Below, piece by piece: positions 1-8,552 of a stretch of DNA of 45,814 nucleotides. The DNA is from Arcicella sp043769985. Lineage in GTDB: Bacteria; Bacteroidota; Bacteroidia; Cytophagales; Spirosomataceae. The translations under genes and the position numbers were made by a program. Below the pieces are notes generated by a model, which saw nothing but the letters and a program-made list of their open reading frames with translations, made no database searches and was not told the DNA's origin. The first letter of the stretch is position 1. Each line of letters starts with the position of its first letter. Location of the stretch: the NCBI GenBank assembly GCA_043769985.1, contig JAYVIV010000153.1, positions 1 through 45,814 of the forward strand, read 5' to 3'.

Positions 1-99
1 TTGCGAGCGTGGTGTTCCGAACAATTTGGAAAAATGTATTATCAAGTGATTGAAAAATGTTTTAGTAGAATCCGTAGAAAAAAACTTACCATTGCTTAG
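1..99 (+). CDS. C-terminal fragment of an unidentified protein
   Basis: Frame 1 is open from the left edge of the window to a TAG at 97-99 and encodes 32 residues. The peptide is rich in aromatic and basic residues (it contains WCSEQFGKMYYQ and RIRRKKL) and reads like a genuine protein C-terminus. A strong hairpin terminator begins seven bases after the stop, which supports a gene ending here. The rest of the gene lies outside the window, so family and function cannot be assigned. A chance open frame of this length is possible. Confidence 0.45.
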   Translation: MRAWCSEQFGKMYYQVIEKCFSRIRRKKLTIA

Positions 100-105
100 G
101 CAATG

Positions 106-154
106 AACTCAACAAAAAAGACCTCTGAAATTTGGAGGTCTTTTTTGTTGAGTT
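106..154. terminator. Strong bidirectional-type intrinsic terminator
   Basis: Perfect 20-bp inverted repeat: left arm 106-125, right arm 135-154, nine-base loop. The stem core is GACCTC/GAGGTC followed by T6 on the plus strand, and A6 on the left arm gives a T tract on the other strand. It closes the transcription unit ending at 99 and separates it from the 1573-residue gene. Confidence 0.9.
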
Positions 155-267
155 TCTTCGGAGAAATTGACACAGTTCATCTGTGTTCTATTTTTTATTT
201 CTTATCCAACTCTTTATCATTACAAAATCAAATATCAATCCTAACAATTCGTTAATTTTACGAAGTA

Positions 268-275
268 TAATTTTG
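268..275 (+). promoter_or_regulatory. Candidate Bacteroidota -7 box (TAATTTTG)
   Basis: This matches the TAnnTTTG -7 consensus known for the Bacteroidota primary sigma factor. No clear TTG -33 element is seen at the usual spacing. The box ends 8 bases before the start codon at 284, so transcription from it would give an almost leaderless mRNA. The call rests on a single motif. Confidence 0.3.
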
Positions 276-283
276 TAAAATCT

Positions 284-3200
284 ATGAACATCAAATCGTT
301 GTTACTGAGCTTTATGCTCGTGTTGGGATATTTTTTTTCAAATGCACAAGGACTAAAATTATCAGATAAACCCGAAGAATTTTTGGCGGATGCGAAGAAT
401 TTTTTGGCTCTTTCAAATAATCCACAGGCTGAATCCATTGCTCAGAATTTTGACAAACTTTGGAATTCTGATAAACTTACTGACGCACAGAAAAGTAAGT
501 TGGCGAGTGTCTGTAATTTTATGTTTAAAAAGGGATACAAACCACCGCAATTTGTGGGGCTTTTTGATGCTATTGTTTTGGGGGTGAATAAATCCTTGAT
601 GCCCCAAACATTACTGGATAATTTCTTAGAAACGCTTCGTAAAACCGTTGAAACTGGAGATACAAAAACGACTCTTCGCTACATTGATATTAGCCGTTTA
701 TTCTTCAATAATCAAGCCCTTTATTTCACAAATTTTAACCGTTTATATGCTCTGAATGGCACACTTGGGTTTAGATTTAATGAACAAAAAATTGAAATAA
801 ATAAGCAAGAAAAGCCTATTACGCCCAATCTGCCCACGACTGCAACACCCGAACCCGAAAAGAAAACGAATGCTTGGGAGGATTGGGATGCCCCACTTCC
901 TACGGGCGGAAATGCCACTCCCACACAGGCCCAAGTTGAGGAATCTGCTACCCAATTTTTGAACCCTGGACCTGTCATCGAATTCTTTAAAATTGATTTG
1001 GTAATTGTTACAGCCAACGACTCTGTTACCTTAAAAAATACTTCTCCAATATTGAGCATAAAAGAGGGTATTTTATTGGGAACAGGTGGGGCTTTCTCGT
1101 GGGAAAATGTAGGTATGCCAGAGGTTTTTGCCACCTTGAACAACTACAATATGGAGATAAGAAATCCGAAAATTACTTCGGAGTTTGCTACTATTACCAA
1201 TAACCAAAAATTGAATGTTCCGATTAAAGGAATCTTTGAATTTGTGAGTAAGAAACGGGCTAAAAATGCTCCAACGCTCTATCCAAGATTTATGTCGATG
1301 CAGAACGATGTCATTTTGAAAAATAGTGGCGATATTGACTATAAAGGTGGTTTTACGATGGTTGGCAATAAGATTTCAAGTTCATCTTTACAGTCGAAAT
1401 ATGCCACAATTATTATCAAGAAAGATGGAAAAATTGCTTTTAGAGTTACCAGTAAACGCTTTGAAATAGGTGATTCTTTAATTCTTTCTCCAACGGCAAT
1501 TTTTACGGGCTATTTTGCTGGCACTGATTCCTTGTATCATCCTTCGGTGAAAGTGAATTATAACCGTAAAAATTTCATTCTCCGACTGAATAAAGTGGAT
1601 GCTGGAGGATTCAGAGAGTCTTCATATTCAGATAGTTATCATAAATTAGACATAACAGCCGATGCCATGAGTTGGAATATGAACAATCAACGAATGGACT
1701 TCTCAATTCTCACGGCAAAGAACGTTGTGCCTGCCCTTTTCGAGTCATTTGACTATTACAATCCAGAACGTTTTGCTCAGATTTCAGCCAATTATAGCTT
1801 TAATCCGCTTTTGGTTGTTTCGAGTTATATCCGTAAGAATAATCTTCAATACACTACACTTACTGATCTCACCAAGGCTTTCAATAAGGATGCGGCGGCT
1901 CTGAGACCCGTGTTTTTAGAGATGATGCAAAAAGGTTATTTTGAGTATGATCCAGAGGTAGAGACGTTGAAATTATCCCGAAAAGGCGTGCATAATTTGG
2001 CGGCTTACGGAGCCAGAAAGGATTATGACAATTTCTTGATTCCTTCTTATTATTCCTCCAATGCAAAGGATACGACTTCAAATGCAAGTTTGAATTTGAA
2101 AGATAATCAATTGATTGTCAGAGGGGTAAAGCAGTTTTATCTTTCCGATTCATTAAATGTTTTCATGGCTCCTTATGATAATATTATCAAAGTAAATAAG
2201 GATAGAAATTTTGGAATTAGTGGAGAATTGAAAACAGGAAATTTCCGATTTAGAGGTAAAGACTTATCATTTAATTACGGAGAATTTAGCGTTAAACTAA
2301 ACAAAATTGACTCCATTACTTTTGTTCCACAAAAAGAATTAGCGAAAAAAGGGCGAACCGAAATTGGGGGCGATTTGAAGTACGAGGCGGGTGTTATTTA
2401 TATTAATAAACCAGACAATAAATCGGGTCGTCAGCGATTGGTTGAATATCCTCGTTTGGTTGTGCCTACGGGTGTAATAGCCTATTTCGATCATCCCTAT
2501 CGTGCGAATGGTGTGTATAGTAAAAAGGTATTTTTCAAAGTTCCAAGCATTGATTTTGATAGTTTAAACATCAAAGATATTGATTTTGTAGGTACGTTTA
2601 ATTCGGACGGAATTTTTCCTCCATTCAAAGAAACGTTGATTTCAATGCCTGATAACTCCTTAGGTTTTAGTCATAAAGTGCAGGAAGGAAAATATAATGT
2701 TTATAATTCAAAAACCTTTGTAAAGTTCGATAAACCCCTTTTAATGGATAAACAAGGGCTTCATGCCGAGTGTGAAATCAACCATCTGACTTCCCAAATT
2801 CAAGCAAAATATGCCCTCTTTACCCTTGATTCTGTAACGGCAAATGGTACAACGGGAATTATTAATGAAGGCACGGCAGGAGCTTCATATTACACGAAAG
2901 TTGATATTAAAAATTACTCCTTAAAATGGCAACCTAAGTCGGATAGTATGTTGATTGAAACCAAAGGAAATTCGTTTGATTTTTATGCCGCCAGTTCAAA
3001 ATTAGAAGGAAAATTATTGGTGCGTCAAACGGGATTATTTGGTTTTGGAAAAGTGAAACGCCAAGATTCTGAGACACAATCTGATAATATTAAATTCGGA
3101 AAAGAAGCCTTCACAGCAGACATGGCAACGCTTTCGGTCGGGAATAATTTAAAGGTTTCCAAACCCGCTTTGTTGGGTAATAATATGAACGTTAGCTTTA

Positions 3201-5005
3201 ATTTAGCCACGGGTTTGGTCAGTATTAAAACGCCAATTAACCTTAAATTGGACGATTCTACAAGTTTATACTTCCCCTATACGGCATACAGAACGTCTAT
3301 CAACAGTGCCGAATGGGATATCAATAAGAAAACCATTACGATGAAAGGAGATGTTAAGAATACCACTTTCACCTCCATCGAACCCTCGCAAGAAGGACTT
3401 TCATTTAATGGCTCAGAGGCTTTGTATGAAATTGATAAACAGTCACTTAATATCACTGGTGTACCTTTTATTAAGTCGGCAGATGCGAAAATCATTCCTG
3501 ACAAAGGATTGGTTTCTATTCGTAGAGATGCTGAAATGCGGGGGTTTTATAACGCCAAATTGCAGATTGATACTATCAATGGATACCATAATTTAGTGAA
3601 TGGCAATATCAGAATTATTTCACGAGTAAAGTTTGAAGGTGATGCCACCTACCGTTTCCCAAATCTTGCGGGTGACACGATGAATATCAAAATGGGTAAT
3701 TTCGATTTTAAGGAATCATTCGTTGACAATCGTAAAAAAATTAAAGGATATACTACCACAGCAAAAGCAACGGTTGAACAAACTGATAAATTCCACTTGT
3801 CACCAAAAGTGCTTTATCGTGGGGATATCACGATGGTGGCAACCGATAAAAACCTGATGCTCAACGGTTTCGTGCGACCAGAATACAAAAATCGGGCGGA
3901 TGTGGTTAATTGGGTTGCGTACAAAGGCAATAGTACGGATGATGTAAACATTCAAATTCAACCTAACATGAAAGGCGATTTGAATGCTCCGATATACGCA
4001 GGTTTACACGCCAGAACCACCTCTACGGGCTTATACACGACTTTCTTGACAAGTAAGGAAGACCCGAAAGACGAAGATATCTTCACAGTAAATGGTCAAT
4101 TACGAGATATTCCGAAAACTTCTCGTTTTGAAATTGGTCCAGATGAGAAAAATAAGTCGTATGAGGTAAGTCGATATACGTATGATGATGACAAGCGAAC
4201 GTTGAAATTAGAAGGTAATTTTAATTTCTATAATCCTTCAAATTACGTTCAGACGGCTGGTTTTGCGGAGATGAGGGTTGATAGTGGTAAATATAAATTC
4301 GACCAAATGATGGTTTTGAATTTTCCAATGCCCGTGGAAGTTTTGAAAGCCATGGCGGATAAAATTGTTAAAACCAATCTCGATAGTAGAGACAATGCCA
4401 GTGCTGATGAACCAGAGGATAAAGAACATTTAATGTCAAAATTAGCCAATATTTTAGGCGGAAAAACCATTGACGCATTCGAGCGGAGATTGAAAAATGA
4501 ACACGTGCCTTTGCATACGATAAATGCCAAATTGAATACCACAATGGTCATTTCTAAGGCAAACTTGCGATATTCTGAACAAGCCTCGGCGTTTTATTCA
4601 GTAGGCAAATTGAGTATTGCCAGCATCGGAGGAACAGATATTAATTCGGAAATTGAAGGCATGGTTGAAATCAAAAAAACACCCGAAGGAGATGAATTTT
4701 ATTTGTATTTAGAACCTTCAACCGATGTTTGGTATTTCATGGGATATTTGAAAAATGAAATGGGCGTAATCTCATCCGACGGTGAATTTAATAATGCCGT
4801 AGCCGCCAAATCGAAAGGAGTTAAGAAGGGAAGTGGCAAAAATGCCTACGCTTTCTTGGGCGTTGGGGCAGAAGAAAAATTTGCCTTTACCGAGCATTTC
4901 ACCGATACGTTCAGAACCAAAACCGAGAAGGGCAAAAAAGTCGTGAAAAAGGATGAAGTGAAAAAAGACGAGAAAAAGAAGGAGGAAGTGAAAGAAGGTT
5001 TTTAA
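284..5005 (+). CDS. Very large exported protein of unknown function (1573 aa)
   Basis: No family is recognised. The N-terminus (MNIKSLLLSFMLVLGY, then SNAQ) is a typical Sec signal peptide with probable cleavage near residue 21, so the protein should be periplasmic or outer-membrane associated. After an alpha-rich segment of about 150 residues comes a Pro/Thr/Glu-rich linker (about 175-220). The remainder is dominated by alternating polar/hydrophobic stretches typical of repeated beta-strands. The tail from about residue 1545 is highly charged (KKDEVKKDEKKKEE). Only two cysteines were noticed. No transmembrane helix beyond the signal, no sortase or type IX sorting domain and no enzyme motif stands out. 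The gene appears monocistronic: a terminator lies upstream, and the next gene starts 46 bases downstream. The start at 284 is chosen because it begins directly with the signal peptide. A large beta-rich envelope-biogenesis or surface scaffold protein is a guess. Confidence 0.85.
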   Translation: MNIKSLLLSFMLVLGYFFSNAQGLKLSDKPEEFLADAKNFLALSNNPQAESIAQNFDKLWNSDKLTDAQKSKLASVCNFMFKKGYKPPQFVGLFDAIVLGVNKSLMPQTLLDNFLETLRKTVETGDTKTTLRYIDISRLFFNNQALYFTNFNRLYALNGTLGFRFNEQKIEINKQEKPITPNLPTTATPEPEKKTNAWEDWDAPLPTGGNATPTQAQVEESATQFLNPGPVIEFFKIDLVIVTANDSVTLKNTSPILSIKEGILLGTGGAFSWENVGMPEVFATLNNYNMEIRNPKITSEFATITNNQKLNVPIKGIFEFVSKKRAKNAPTLYPRFMSMQNDVILKNSGDIDYKGGFTMVGNKISSSSLQSKYATIIIKKDGKIAFRVTSKRFEIGDSLILSPTAIFTGYFAGTDSLYHPSVKVNYNRKNFILRLNKVDAGGFRESSYSDSYHKLDITADAMSWNMNNQRMDFSILTAKNVVPALFESFDYYNPERFAQISANYSFNPLLVVSSYIRKNNLQYTTLTDLTKAFNKDAAALRPVFLEMMQKGYFEYDPEVETLKLSRKGVHNLAAYGARKDYDNFLIPSYYSSNAKDTTSNASLNLKDNQLIVRGVKQFYLSDSLNVFMAPYDNIIKVNKDRNFGISGELKTGNFRFRGKDLSFNYGEFSVKLNKIDSITFVPQKELAKKGRTEIGGDLKYEAGVIYINKPDNKSGRQRLVEYPRLVVPTGVIAYFDHPYRANGVYSKKVFFKVPSIDFDSLNIKDIDFVGTFNSDGIFPPFKETLISMPDNSLGFSHKVQEGKYNVYNSKTFVKFDKPLLMDKQGLHAECEINHLTSQIQAKYALFTLDSVTANGTTGIINEGTAGASYYTKVDIKNYSLKWQPKSDSMLIETKGNSFDFYAASSKLEGKLLVRQTGLFGFGKVKRQDSETQSDNIKFGKEAFTADMATLSVGNNLKVSKPALLGNNMNVSFNLATGLVSIKTPINLKLDDSTSLYFPYTAYRTSINSAEWDINKKTITMKGDVKNTTFTSIEPSQEGLSFNGSEALYEIDKQSLNITGVPFIKSADAKIIPDKGLVSIRRDAEMRGFYNAKLQIDTINGYHNLVNGNIRIISRVKFEGDATYRFPNLAGDTMNIKMGNFDFKESFVDNRKKIKGYTTTAKATVEQTDKFHLSPKVLYRGDITMVATDKNLMLNGFVRPEYKNRADVVNWVAYKGNSTDDVNIQIQPNMKGDLNAPIYAGLHARTTSTGLYTTFLTSKEDPKDEDIFTVNGQLRDIPKTSRFEIGPDEKNKSYEVSRYTYDDDKRTLKLEGNFNFYNPSNYVQTAGFAEMRVDSGKYKFDQMMVLNFPMPVEVLKAMADKIVKTNLDSRDNASADEPEDKEHLMSKLANILGGKTIDAFERRLKNEHVPLHTINAKLNTTMVISKANLRYSEQASAFYSVGKLSIASIGGTDINSEIEGMVEIKKTPEGDEFYLYLEPSTDVWYFMGYLKNEMGVISSDGEFNNAVAAKSKGVKKGSGKNAYAFLGVGAEEKFAFTEHFTDTFRTKTEKGKKVVKKDEVKKDEKKKEEVKEGF

Positions 5006-5051
5006 ATTTGTATGAAATGTAGCACGATTTTCCAAAATCTTAACATAATTC

Positions 5052-5381
5052 ATGAAAGACATTCAGCCAATCATTGCAGAATTTACGGAACAAGCCAAAG
5101 CACATTATGGCAACCGTTTGGCGAAGATAATTCTCTTCGGTTCGTATGCCCGTGGAGAAGCCAATGATGAGTCGGATGTGGATTTATTGGTGGTTTTGAA
5201 TGATGAGGAGGTAAAAACTAATAAAGAGCAAGATGCTATCGGTTATTCATTATGGAAATTATTTCTAAAATATAGCATTGACTTATCCGTTTTCCCAACA
5301 TCTTTAAACCGCTTCACAACGTCAGACGAATACATTTTTCGATTTATCAGAAAAGATGGGCAATTAATTTATGGAATCTAA
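5052..5381 (+). CDS. MNT-type nucleotidyltransferase, likely antitoxin of a HEPN/MNT pair
   Basis: This 109-residue minimal nucleotidyltransferase has the family signature G-S-Y-A-R-G (residues 30-35) followed by the metal-binding D42-x-D44 in SDVDLLV. In characterised HEPN/MNT (MntA-HepT) modules the MNT protein neutralises the HEPN ribonuclease, in at least one case by AMPylating it. The gene overlaps the downstream HEPN gene by 11 bases, which indicates translational coupling and is typical of such modules. The third acidic residue of the polymerase-beta-type site is probably D76 in YSIDLSV. That this pair acts as a toxin-antitoxin system is inferred from family and context. Confidence 0.88.
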   Translation: MKDIQPIIAEFTEQAKAHYGNRLAKIILFGSYARGEANDESDVDLLVVLNDEEVKTNKEQDAIGYSLWKLFLKYSIDLSVFPTSLNRFTTSDEYIFRFIRKDGQLIYGI

Positions 5382-5751
5382 TTTACAAAATGCCATTCTT
5401 AAAGCTGATGACTTTTTAGAAACAGCTAAGGACAATTTAAAACTTGACCATTTACTTGCTGTGGTCAATAGATGCTACTATTCTTATTTTTGGCTTGCAA
5501 GAGGTTTACTATTTGAGAAAAATATCTTCGTAAAAACGCATTCAGGCGTAAAATCAAAATTTTCAGAATTGTATATAAAAACTCAATTAATTCCTGATAA
5601 ATATGGGTATTATTTAAGTCAATTAATGACAAAACGTCAAACCGCCGATTATGACTTAATAAGCAGTTTCACAAAAGAAGAAGTACAAGAAATGATTGCT
5701 TGGACAGAGGAGTTTTTAGCTTTTGTTAAGGAAAATATAGATAAATTATGA
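5371..5751 (+). CDS. HEPN-domain protein (UPF0332-like), partner of the MNT protein
   Basis: A 126-residue all-alpha protein with features of the UPF0332 branch of HEPN: VNRCYYSYFWLARGLL in the second helix, a KTHSGV turn, and KRQTADYD near residue 88. The classic HEPN ribonuclease motif R-x4-6-H is not present: the corresponding arginine is followed by QTADYD without a histidine. The RNase activity known for HepT-type toxins therefore should not be assumed. The start codon lies inside the last codons of the MNT gene (11-base overlap), so the two are co-translated. After the stop there are 110 bases without a gene before purM. Confidence 0.85.
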   Translation: MESNLQNAILKADDFLETAKDNLKLDHLLAVVNRCYYSYFWLARGLLFEKNIFVKTHSGVKSKFSELYIKTQLIPDKYGYYLSQLMTKRQTADYDLISSFTKEEVQEMIAWTEEFLAFVKENIDKL

Positions 5752-5861
5752 AACAAAGTCCTCCAAACAGAAGACTTTACTTTTAAATCTGATTGAGTAA
5801 AAATATTTGAATACCAGCCTATTCACTCATTCATTCAATCTCTCATTCACTCATTGTCAAA
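5752..5861. repeat. Intergenic spacer with CATTCA/CTCATT tandem words
   Basis: Between the HEPN gene and purM, bases about 5821-5857 consist of degenerate copies of a CATTCA/CTCATT word. It resembles the right arm of the mreB-mreC hairpin (26398-26433), but no complementary left arm was found. It may be a half-decayed member of the long-hairpin class found elsewhere in the window. No gene is seen here. Confidence 0.4.
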
Positions 5862-7025
5862 ATGACCGATCGCTATATGCAGCGAGGCGTTTCTGCCTCC
5901 AAAGAAGATGTCCACAAAGCCATCGAAAAAATAGATAAAGGGCTTTTTCCAAAGGCTTTCTGTAAAATTTCGCCTGATATGCTGGGCGGAGATGAGGCAT
6001 ATTGCAACATCATGCACGCCGATGGAGCGGGTACAAAATCGTCCTTAGCCTATCTTTATTGGAAAGAAACAGGCGATATTTCCGTGTGGAGAGGTATTGC
6101 CCAAGATGCCGTTGTGATGAACACGGATGACATGATTTGCGTGGGAGCAACCGATAATATGCTCTTATCCAGCACGATAGGTCGTAATAAAAACCTAATT
6201 TCAGGTGAAATTATTGCTGAACTCATCAACGGAACGGAAGAGGTTTTGGAGATGCTTCGTGATAATGGCATCGGGATTTGGAGTACGGGTGGCGAAACTG
6301 CCGATGTAGGTGATTTAGTGCGAACTATCATCGTGGATTCTACCGTCGTTGCCCGCATGAAACGTGCCGATGTGATTTCAAATCATACCATTCAAGACGG
6401 AGATGTAATTGTTGGTTTGGCTTCGGACGGACAAGCCAATTATGAGAAAGTTTACAACGGTGGTATGGGTTCAAATGGATTAACTTCTGCTCGTCATGAT
6501 GTTTTAGGGCATTATTTAGCGACAAAATACACAGAAAGTTTTGATCCTGCCGTTCCGCAAGAACTAATTTATAGTGGTTCAAAAAAATTGACTGATTCAG
6601 TGGACGGCAGTCCTTTGAATGTGGGACAATTGATTCTTTCGCCTACTCGCACGTATGCCCCCGTTGTAAAGGCGTTGTTGAATGAATTACGTCCCGTGAT
6701 TCACGGTATGGTTCATTGTTCAGGTGGGGCTCAAACGAAGGTTTTGCATTTTGTGGATAATGTTCATATCATCAAAGATAATCTGTTTGAACTGCCTCCA
6801 CTTTTCAAAATGATTCAAGCCGAATCTGGAACGGATTATAAAGAAATGTACAAAGTTTTCAACATGGGACATCGTTTGGAAATATACATAAATCCCCAAT
6901 ATGCACAGACGGTTATTGATATTTCAAAATCATTCGGAATCAATGCTCAGATAATTGGAAGGGTGGAAAGTGCTGAGGGTAAAGGAGTTACAATAAAATC
7001 TGAGTTTGGGGAGTTTGTTTATTGA
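5862..7025 (+). CDS. purM: Phosphoribosylformylglycinamidine cyclo-ligase (AIR synthetase)
   Basis: PurM catalyses ATP-dependent closure of FGAM to aminoimidazole ribonucleotide, the fifth step of de novo purine synthesis, in the cytoplasm. At 387 residues it is slightly longer than the E. coli enzyme and fits the Bacteroidota form. Recognisable parts are the N-terminal RGVSASKEDVHKAI, the glycine-rich HADGAGTKSSLAYLYW, the metal/ATP-site region QDAVVMNTDDMICVGA, the GGETADVGDLV segment and the C-terminal MGHRLEIY. The start at 5862 gives MTDRYMQRGVSAS, which aligns with the expected N-terminus. A GNAT gene follows after 14 bases and may be co-transcribed. Confidence 0.93.
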   Translation: MTDRYMQRGVSASKEDVHKAIEKIDKGLFPKAFCKISPDMLGGDEAYCNIMHADGAGTKSSLAYLYWKETGDISVWRGIAQDAVVMNTDDMICVGATDNMLLSSTIGRNKNLISGEIIAELINGTEEVLEMLRDNGIGIWSTGGETADVGDLVRTIIVDSTVVARMKRADVISNHTIQDGDVIVGLASDGQANYEKVYNGGMGSNGLTSARHDVLGHYLATKYTESFDPAVPQELIYSGSKKLTDSVDGSPLNVGQLILSPTRTYAPVVKALLNELRPVIHGMVHCSGGAQTKVLHFVDNVHIIKDNLFELPPLFKMIQAESGTDYKEMYKVFNMGHRLEIYINPQYAQTVIDISKSFGINAQIIGRVESAEGKGVTIKSEFGEFVY

Positions 7026-7039
7026 GAAATTAAAAAAGC

Positions 7040-7453
7040 ATGGAAATAACATATCAAGTAGAAAAAGATTTGAGCGTAGCCGAATTTCGTGATGTTTTGG
7101 TAAGAAGTACGCTCGGTGAAAGACGACCTATTAACGATTATGATAAGTTAGAGAAGATGTGCAAAAATGCAGATATAATGCTCACAGCACGTTTTAATGG
7201 CAAATTAGTGGGCGTTTCAAGGTCATTATCCGACTTTGCCTTTGCTACTTATTTATCTGATTTGGCAGTTGATGTAGCGTTTCAACATTTGGGTATTGGC
7301 AAAAGATTAATTGCTGAAACTAAGAAACTTGTCCCCGATGGCAAATTGATTTTATTGGCTGCTCCTACAGCCCGAGAATATTACCCCAAAATCGGCATGA
7401 CACAATTTGAATATTCTTTTTATGTTGACAATTTAGACGAATTAAAAATGTAA
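7040..7453 (+). CDS. GNAT-family N-acetyltransferase
   Basis: A 137-residue single-domain GNAT protein. The acetyl-CoA-binding region is clear: strand 4 (YLSDLAVDVAFQ) leads into HLGIGKRLI (about residues 86-95), a form of the Q/RxxGxG/A pyrophosphate loop, and a C-terminal AREYYPKIGM matches the usual final helix-strand region. It should transfer an acetyl group from acetyl-CoA to an amine, but the substrate cannot be read from sequence. It starts 14 bases after purM and is probably in the same transcript, although there is no obvious functional link to purine synthesis. Confidence 0.85.
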   Translation: MEITYQVEKDLSVAEFRDVLVRSTLGERRPINDYDKLEKMCKNADIMLTARFNGKLVGVSRSLSDFAFATYLSDLAVDVAFQHLGIGKRLIAETKKLVPDGKLILLAAPTAREYYPKIGMTQFEYSFYVDNLDELKM

Positions 7454-7545
7454 AATACTAATAATCAGATTTTTGGTTAATTTTTGTATCTCCCCGAACA
7501 TCGGAAAACGATGCGGAACGTTGCCCGTAACAAACAACGAAATTT

Positions 7546-8190
7546 ATGTTAGAAAAAACACCCCGCACTACCCCAAGCCGATATGCAAATCAGCGTATGA
7601 GCTATGACGAAGCCGTAGTATTTCCGATTTTGGACGATGCTTTATTTTGCACAGTATGTTATTCAGTTGATAATCAGCCATTTAGTATTCCAACGGCTTT
7701 TGTTCGTAAAGAAAATAAATTGTACATACACGGTTCAGTAGGAAGTCATTTTTTGAGAGAGATTGAGAAAGGAATTCCTGTTTGCATCTCAGTAATGTTA
7801 ACGGATGCTTTGGTAGTGGCAAAATCTGCCTTTAATCATTCAGTAAATTATCGTTCGGTTGTGATATTTTCAAATGCTCAAAGAATTGATGATTACGAAG
7901 AAAAAACCTTGTTTTTTAAGGAATTAACCGAGAAAATCGTACCGAATAGTTGGGATTATTTACGCCCAATGAAAGCGAAAGAAGTGGATAAAACGATGCT
8001 TTTGGTTTTTGACATTGTGGAGGCTTCGGCAAAAGTCCGTTCGGGAATGCCGATGGATGAACAGGAAGACCAAGATTTACCGATTTGGTCGGGATTGATT
8101 CCGATTCCAAGCAAAAGGCTTACCCCAATTGCGGATGAATTGAGTGTGAATATTCCTTTACCAGAGCATTTGAAGGGTATTTTAGGTTAA
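7546..8190 (+). CDS. Pyridoxamine 5'-phosphate oxidase-related FMN-binding protein
   Basis: A 214-residue split-barrel flavoprotein-like sequence. The N-terminus (TTPSRYANQRMSYDEAVVFPIL) and the barrel strands YSVDNQPFSIPTAFVRKENKLYIHGS, followed by HSVNYRSVVIFSNAQRI, match the PNPOx-like superfamily subgroup that includes Nim-type and FMN-binding proteins. The C-terminal segment has GMPMDEQEDQDLPIWSGLIP, typical of this subgroup, and is thought to help form the active site. Substrate is unknown. The gene is separated from the GNAT gene by 92 bases and converges with the small exported protein gene with only a 7-base gap. Confidence 0.83.
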   Translation: MLEKTPRTTPSRYANQRMSYDEAVVFPILDDALFCTVCYSVDNQPFSIPTAFVRKENKLYIHGSVGSHFLREIEKGIPVCISVMLTDALVVAKSAFNHSVNYRSVVIFSNAQRIDDYEEKTLFFKELTEKIVPNSWDYLRPMKAKEVDKTMLLVFDIVEASAKVRSGMPMDEQEDQDLPIWSGLIPIPSKRLTPIADELSVNIPLPEHLKGILG

Positions 8191-8197
8191 AAACTAA

Positions 8198-8395
8198 TCA
8201 ATGTTTCGGACAACCGCAGTCATTTTTTTTAAATAATCCCCACAGAAAACCTTTCTTACGACGACGTTTTACGACTGTTTTTGAAACCGATGATTTTTCG
8301 GAAATAGTCGTTTTTTTGTGCGAAACACTGTTCGATGCTTCCGTTTCAACTTGGAAACAAGCAAAAATAATGGTTAAAAAAAGTATCTTCTTCAT
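8198..8395 (-). CDS. Small exported Cys/Lys-rich protein of unknown function (65 aa)
   Basis: An N-terminal signal peptide (MKKILFLTIIFACF) is followed by a Ser/Lys/Thr-rich spacer, then KRRRKKGFLWGLFKKND and a terminal CGCPKH. Small secreted proteins with a basic GFLWGLF(K/R)KxxCGCPKH end appear common in Cytophagales, but no function is known to me. It is oriented against the FMN-binding protein gene, and the two stop codons are seven bases apart. No partner gene is evident. The coherent domain order supports a real gene despite its length. Confidence 0.7.
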   Translation of the reverse strand: MKKILFLTIIFACFQVETEASNSVSHKKTTISEKSSVSKTVVKRRRKKGFLWGLFKKNDCGCPKH

Positions 8396-8470
8396 GGAAT
8401 TTCAATTAAAATATGCTGACTAATTAACAACGAAAAAGCCGTGCCAAATTGTATTTTGGGAGTTATAAAG

Positions 8471-8552
8471 TTAAAAAGTTAGAAAAGTTGAAGAGTTTTA
8501 AGACTCAACAACCTCTCTAACTTTTTAGCTTCCACAACTTCTCTAACTTTTT
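8471..8552. repeat. Long imperfect hairpin, AAAGTT-word type
   Basis: Left arm about 8471-8494 pairs with right arm about 8531-8552 with few mismatches. Each arm is made of degenerate copies of AAAAGTTAG/AGTTGAAG. The hairpin abuts the stop codon of the dienelactone-hydrolase gene (minus strand, ends 8553) and may act as its terminator. It belongs to the class of hairpins with internally repetitive arms found elsewhere here. Confidence 0.65.

Noticed and set aside
721..1143. 140-codon minus-strand open frame inside the 1573-residue gene
   Set aside because: Lies fully within a well-supported gene on the other strand and shows no coherent domain pattern; a shadow frame.
5820..5857. CRISPR-like repetition of CATTCA/CTCATT words
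   Set aside because: Word copies are 6-12 bases, contiguous and degenerate with no spacers; it is a simple tandem or half-hairpin, not a CRISPR array.
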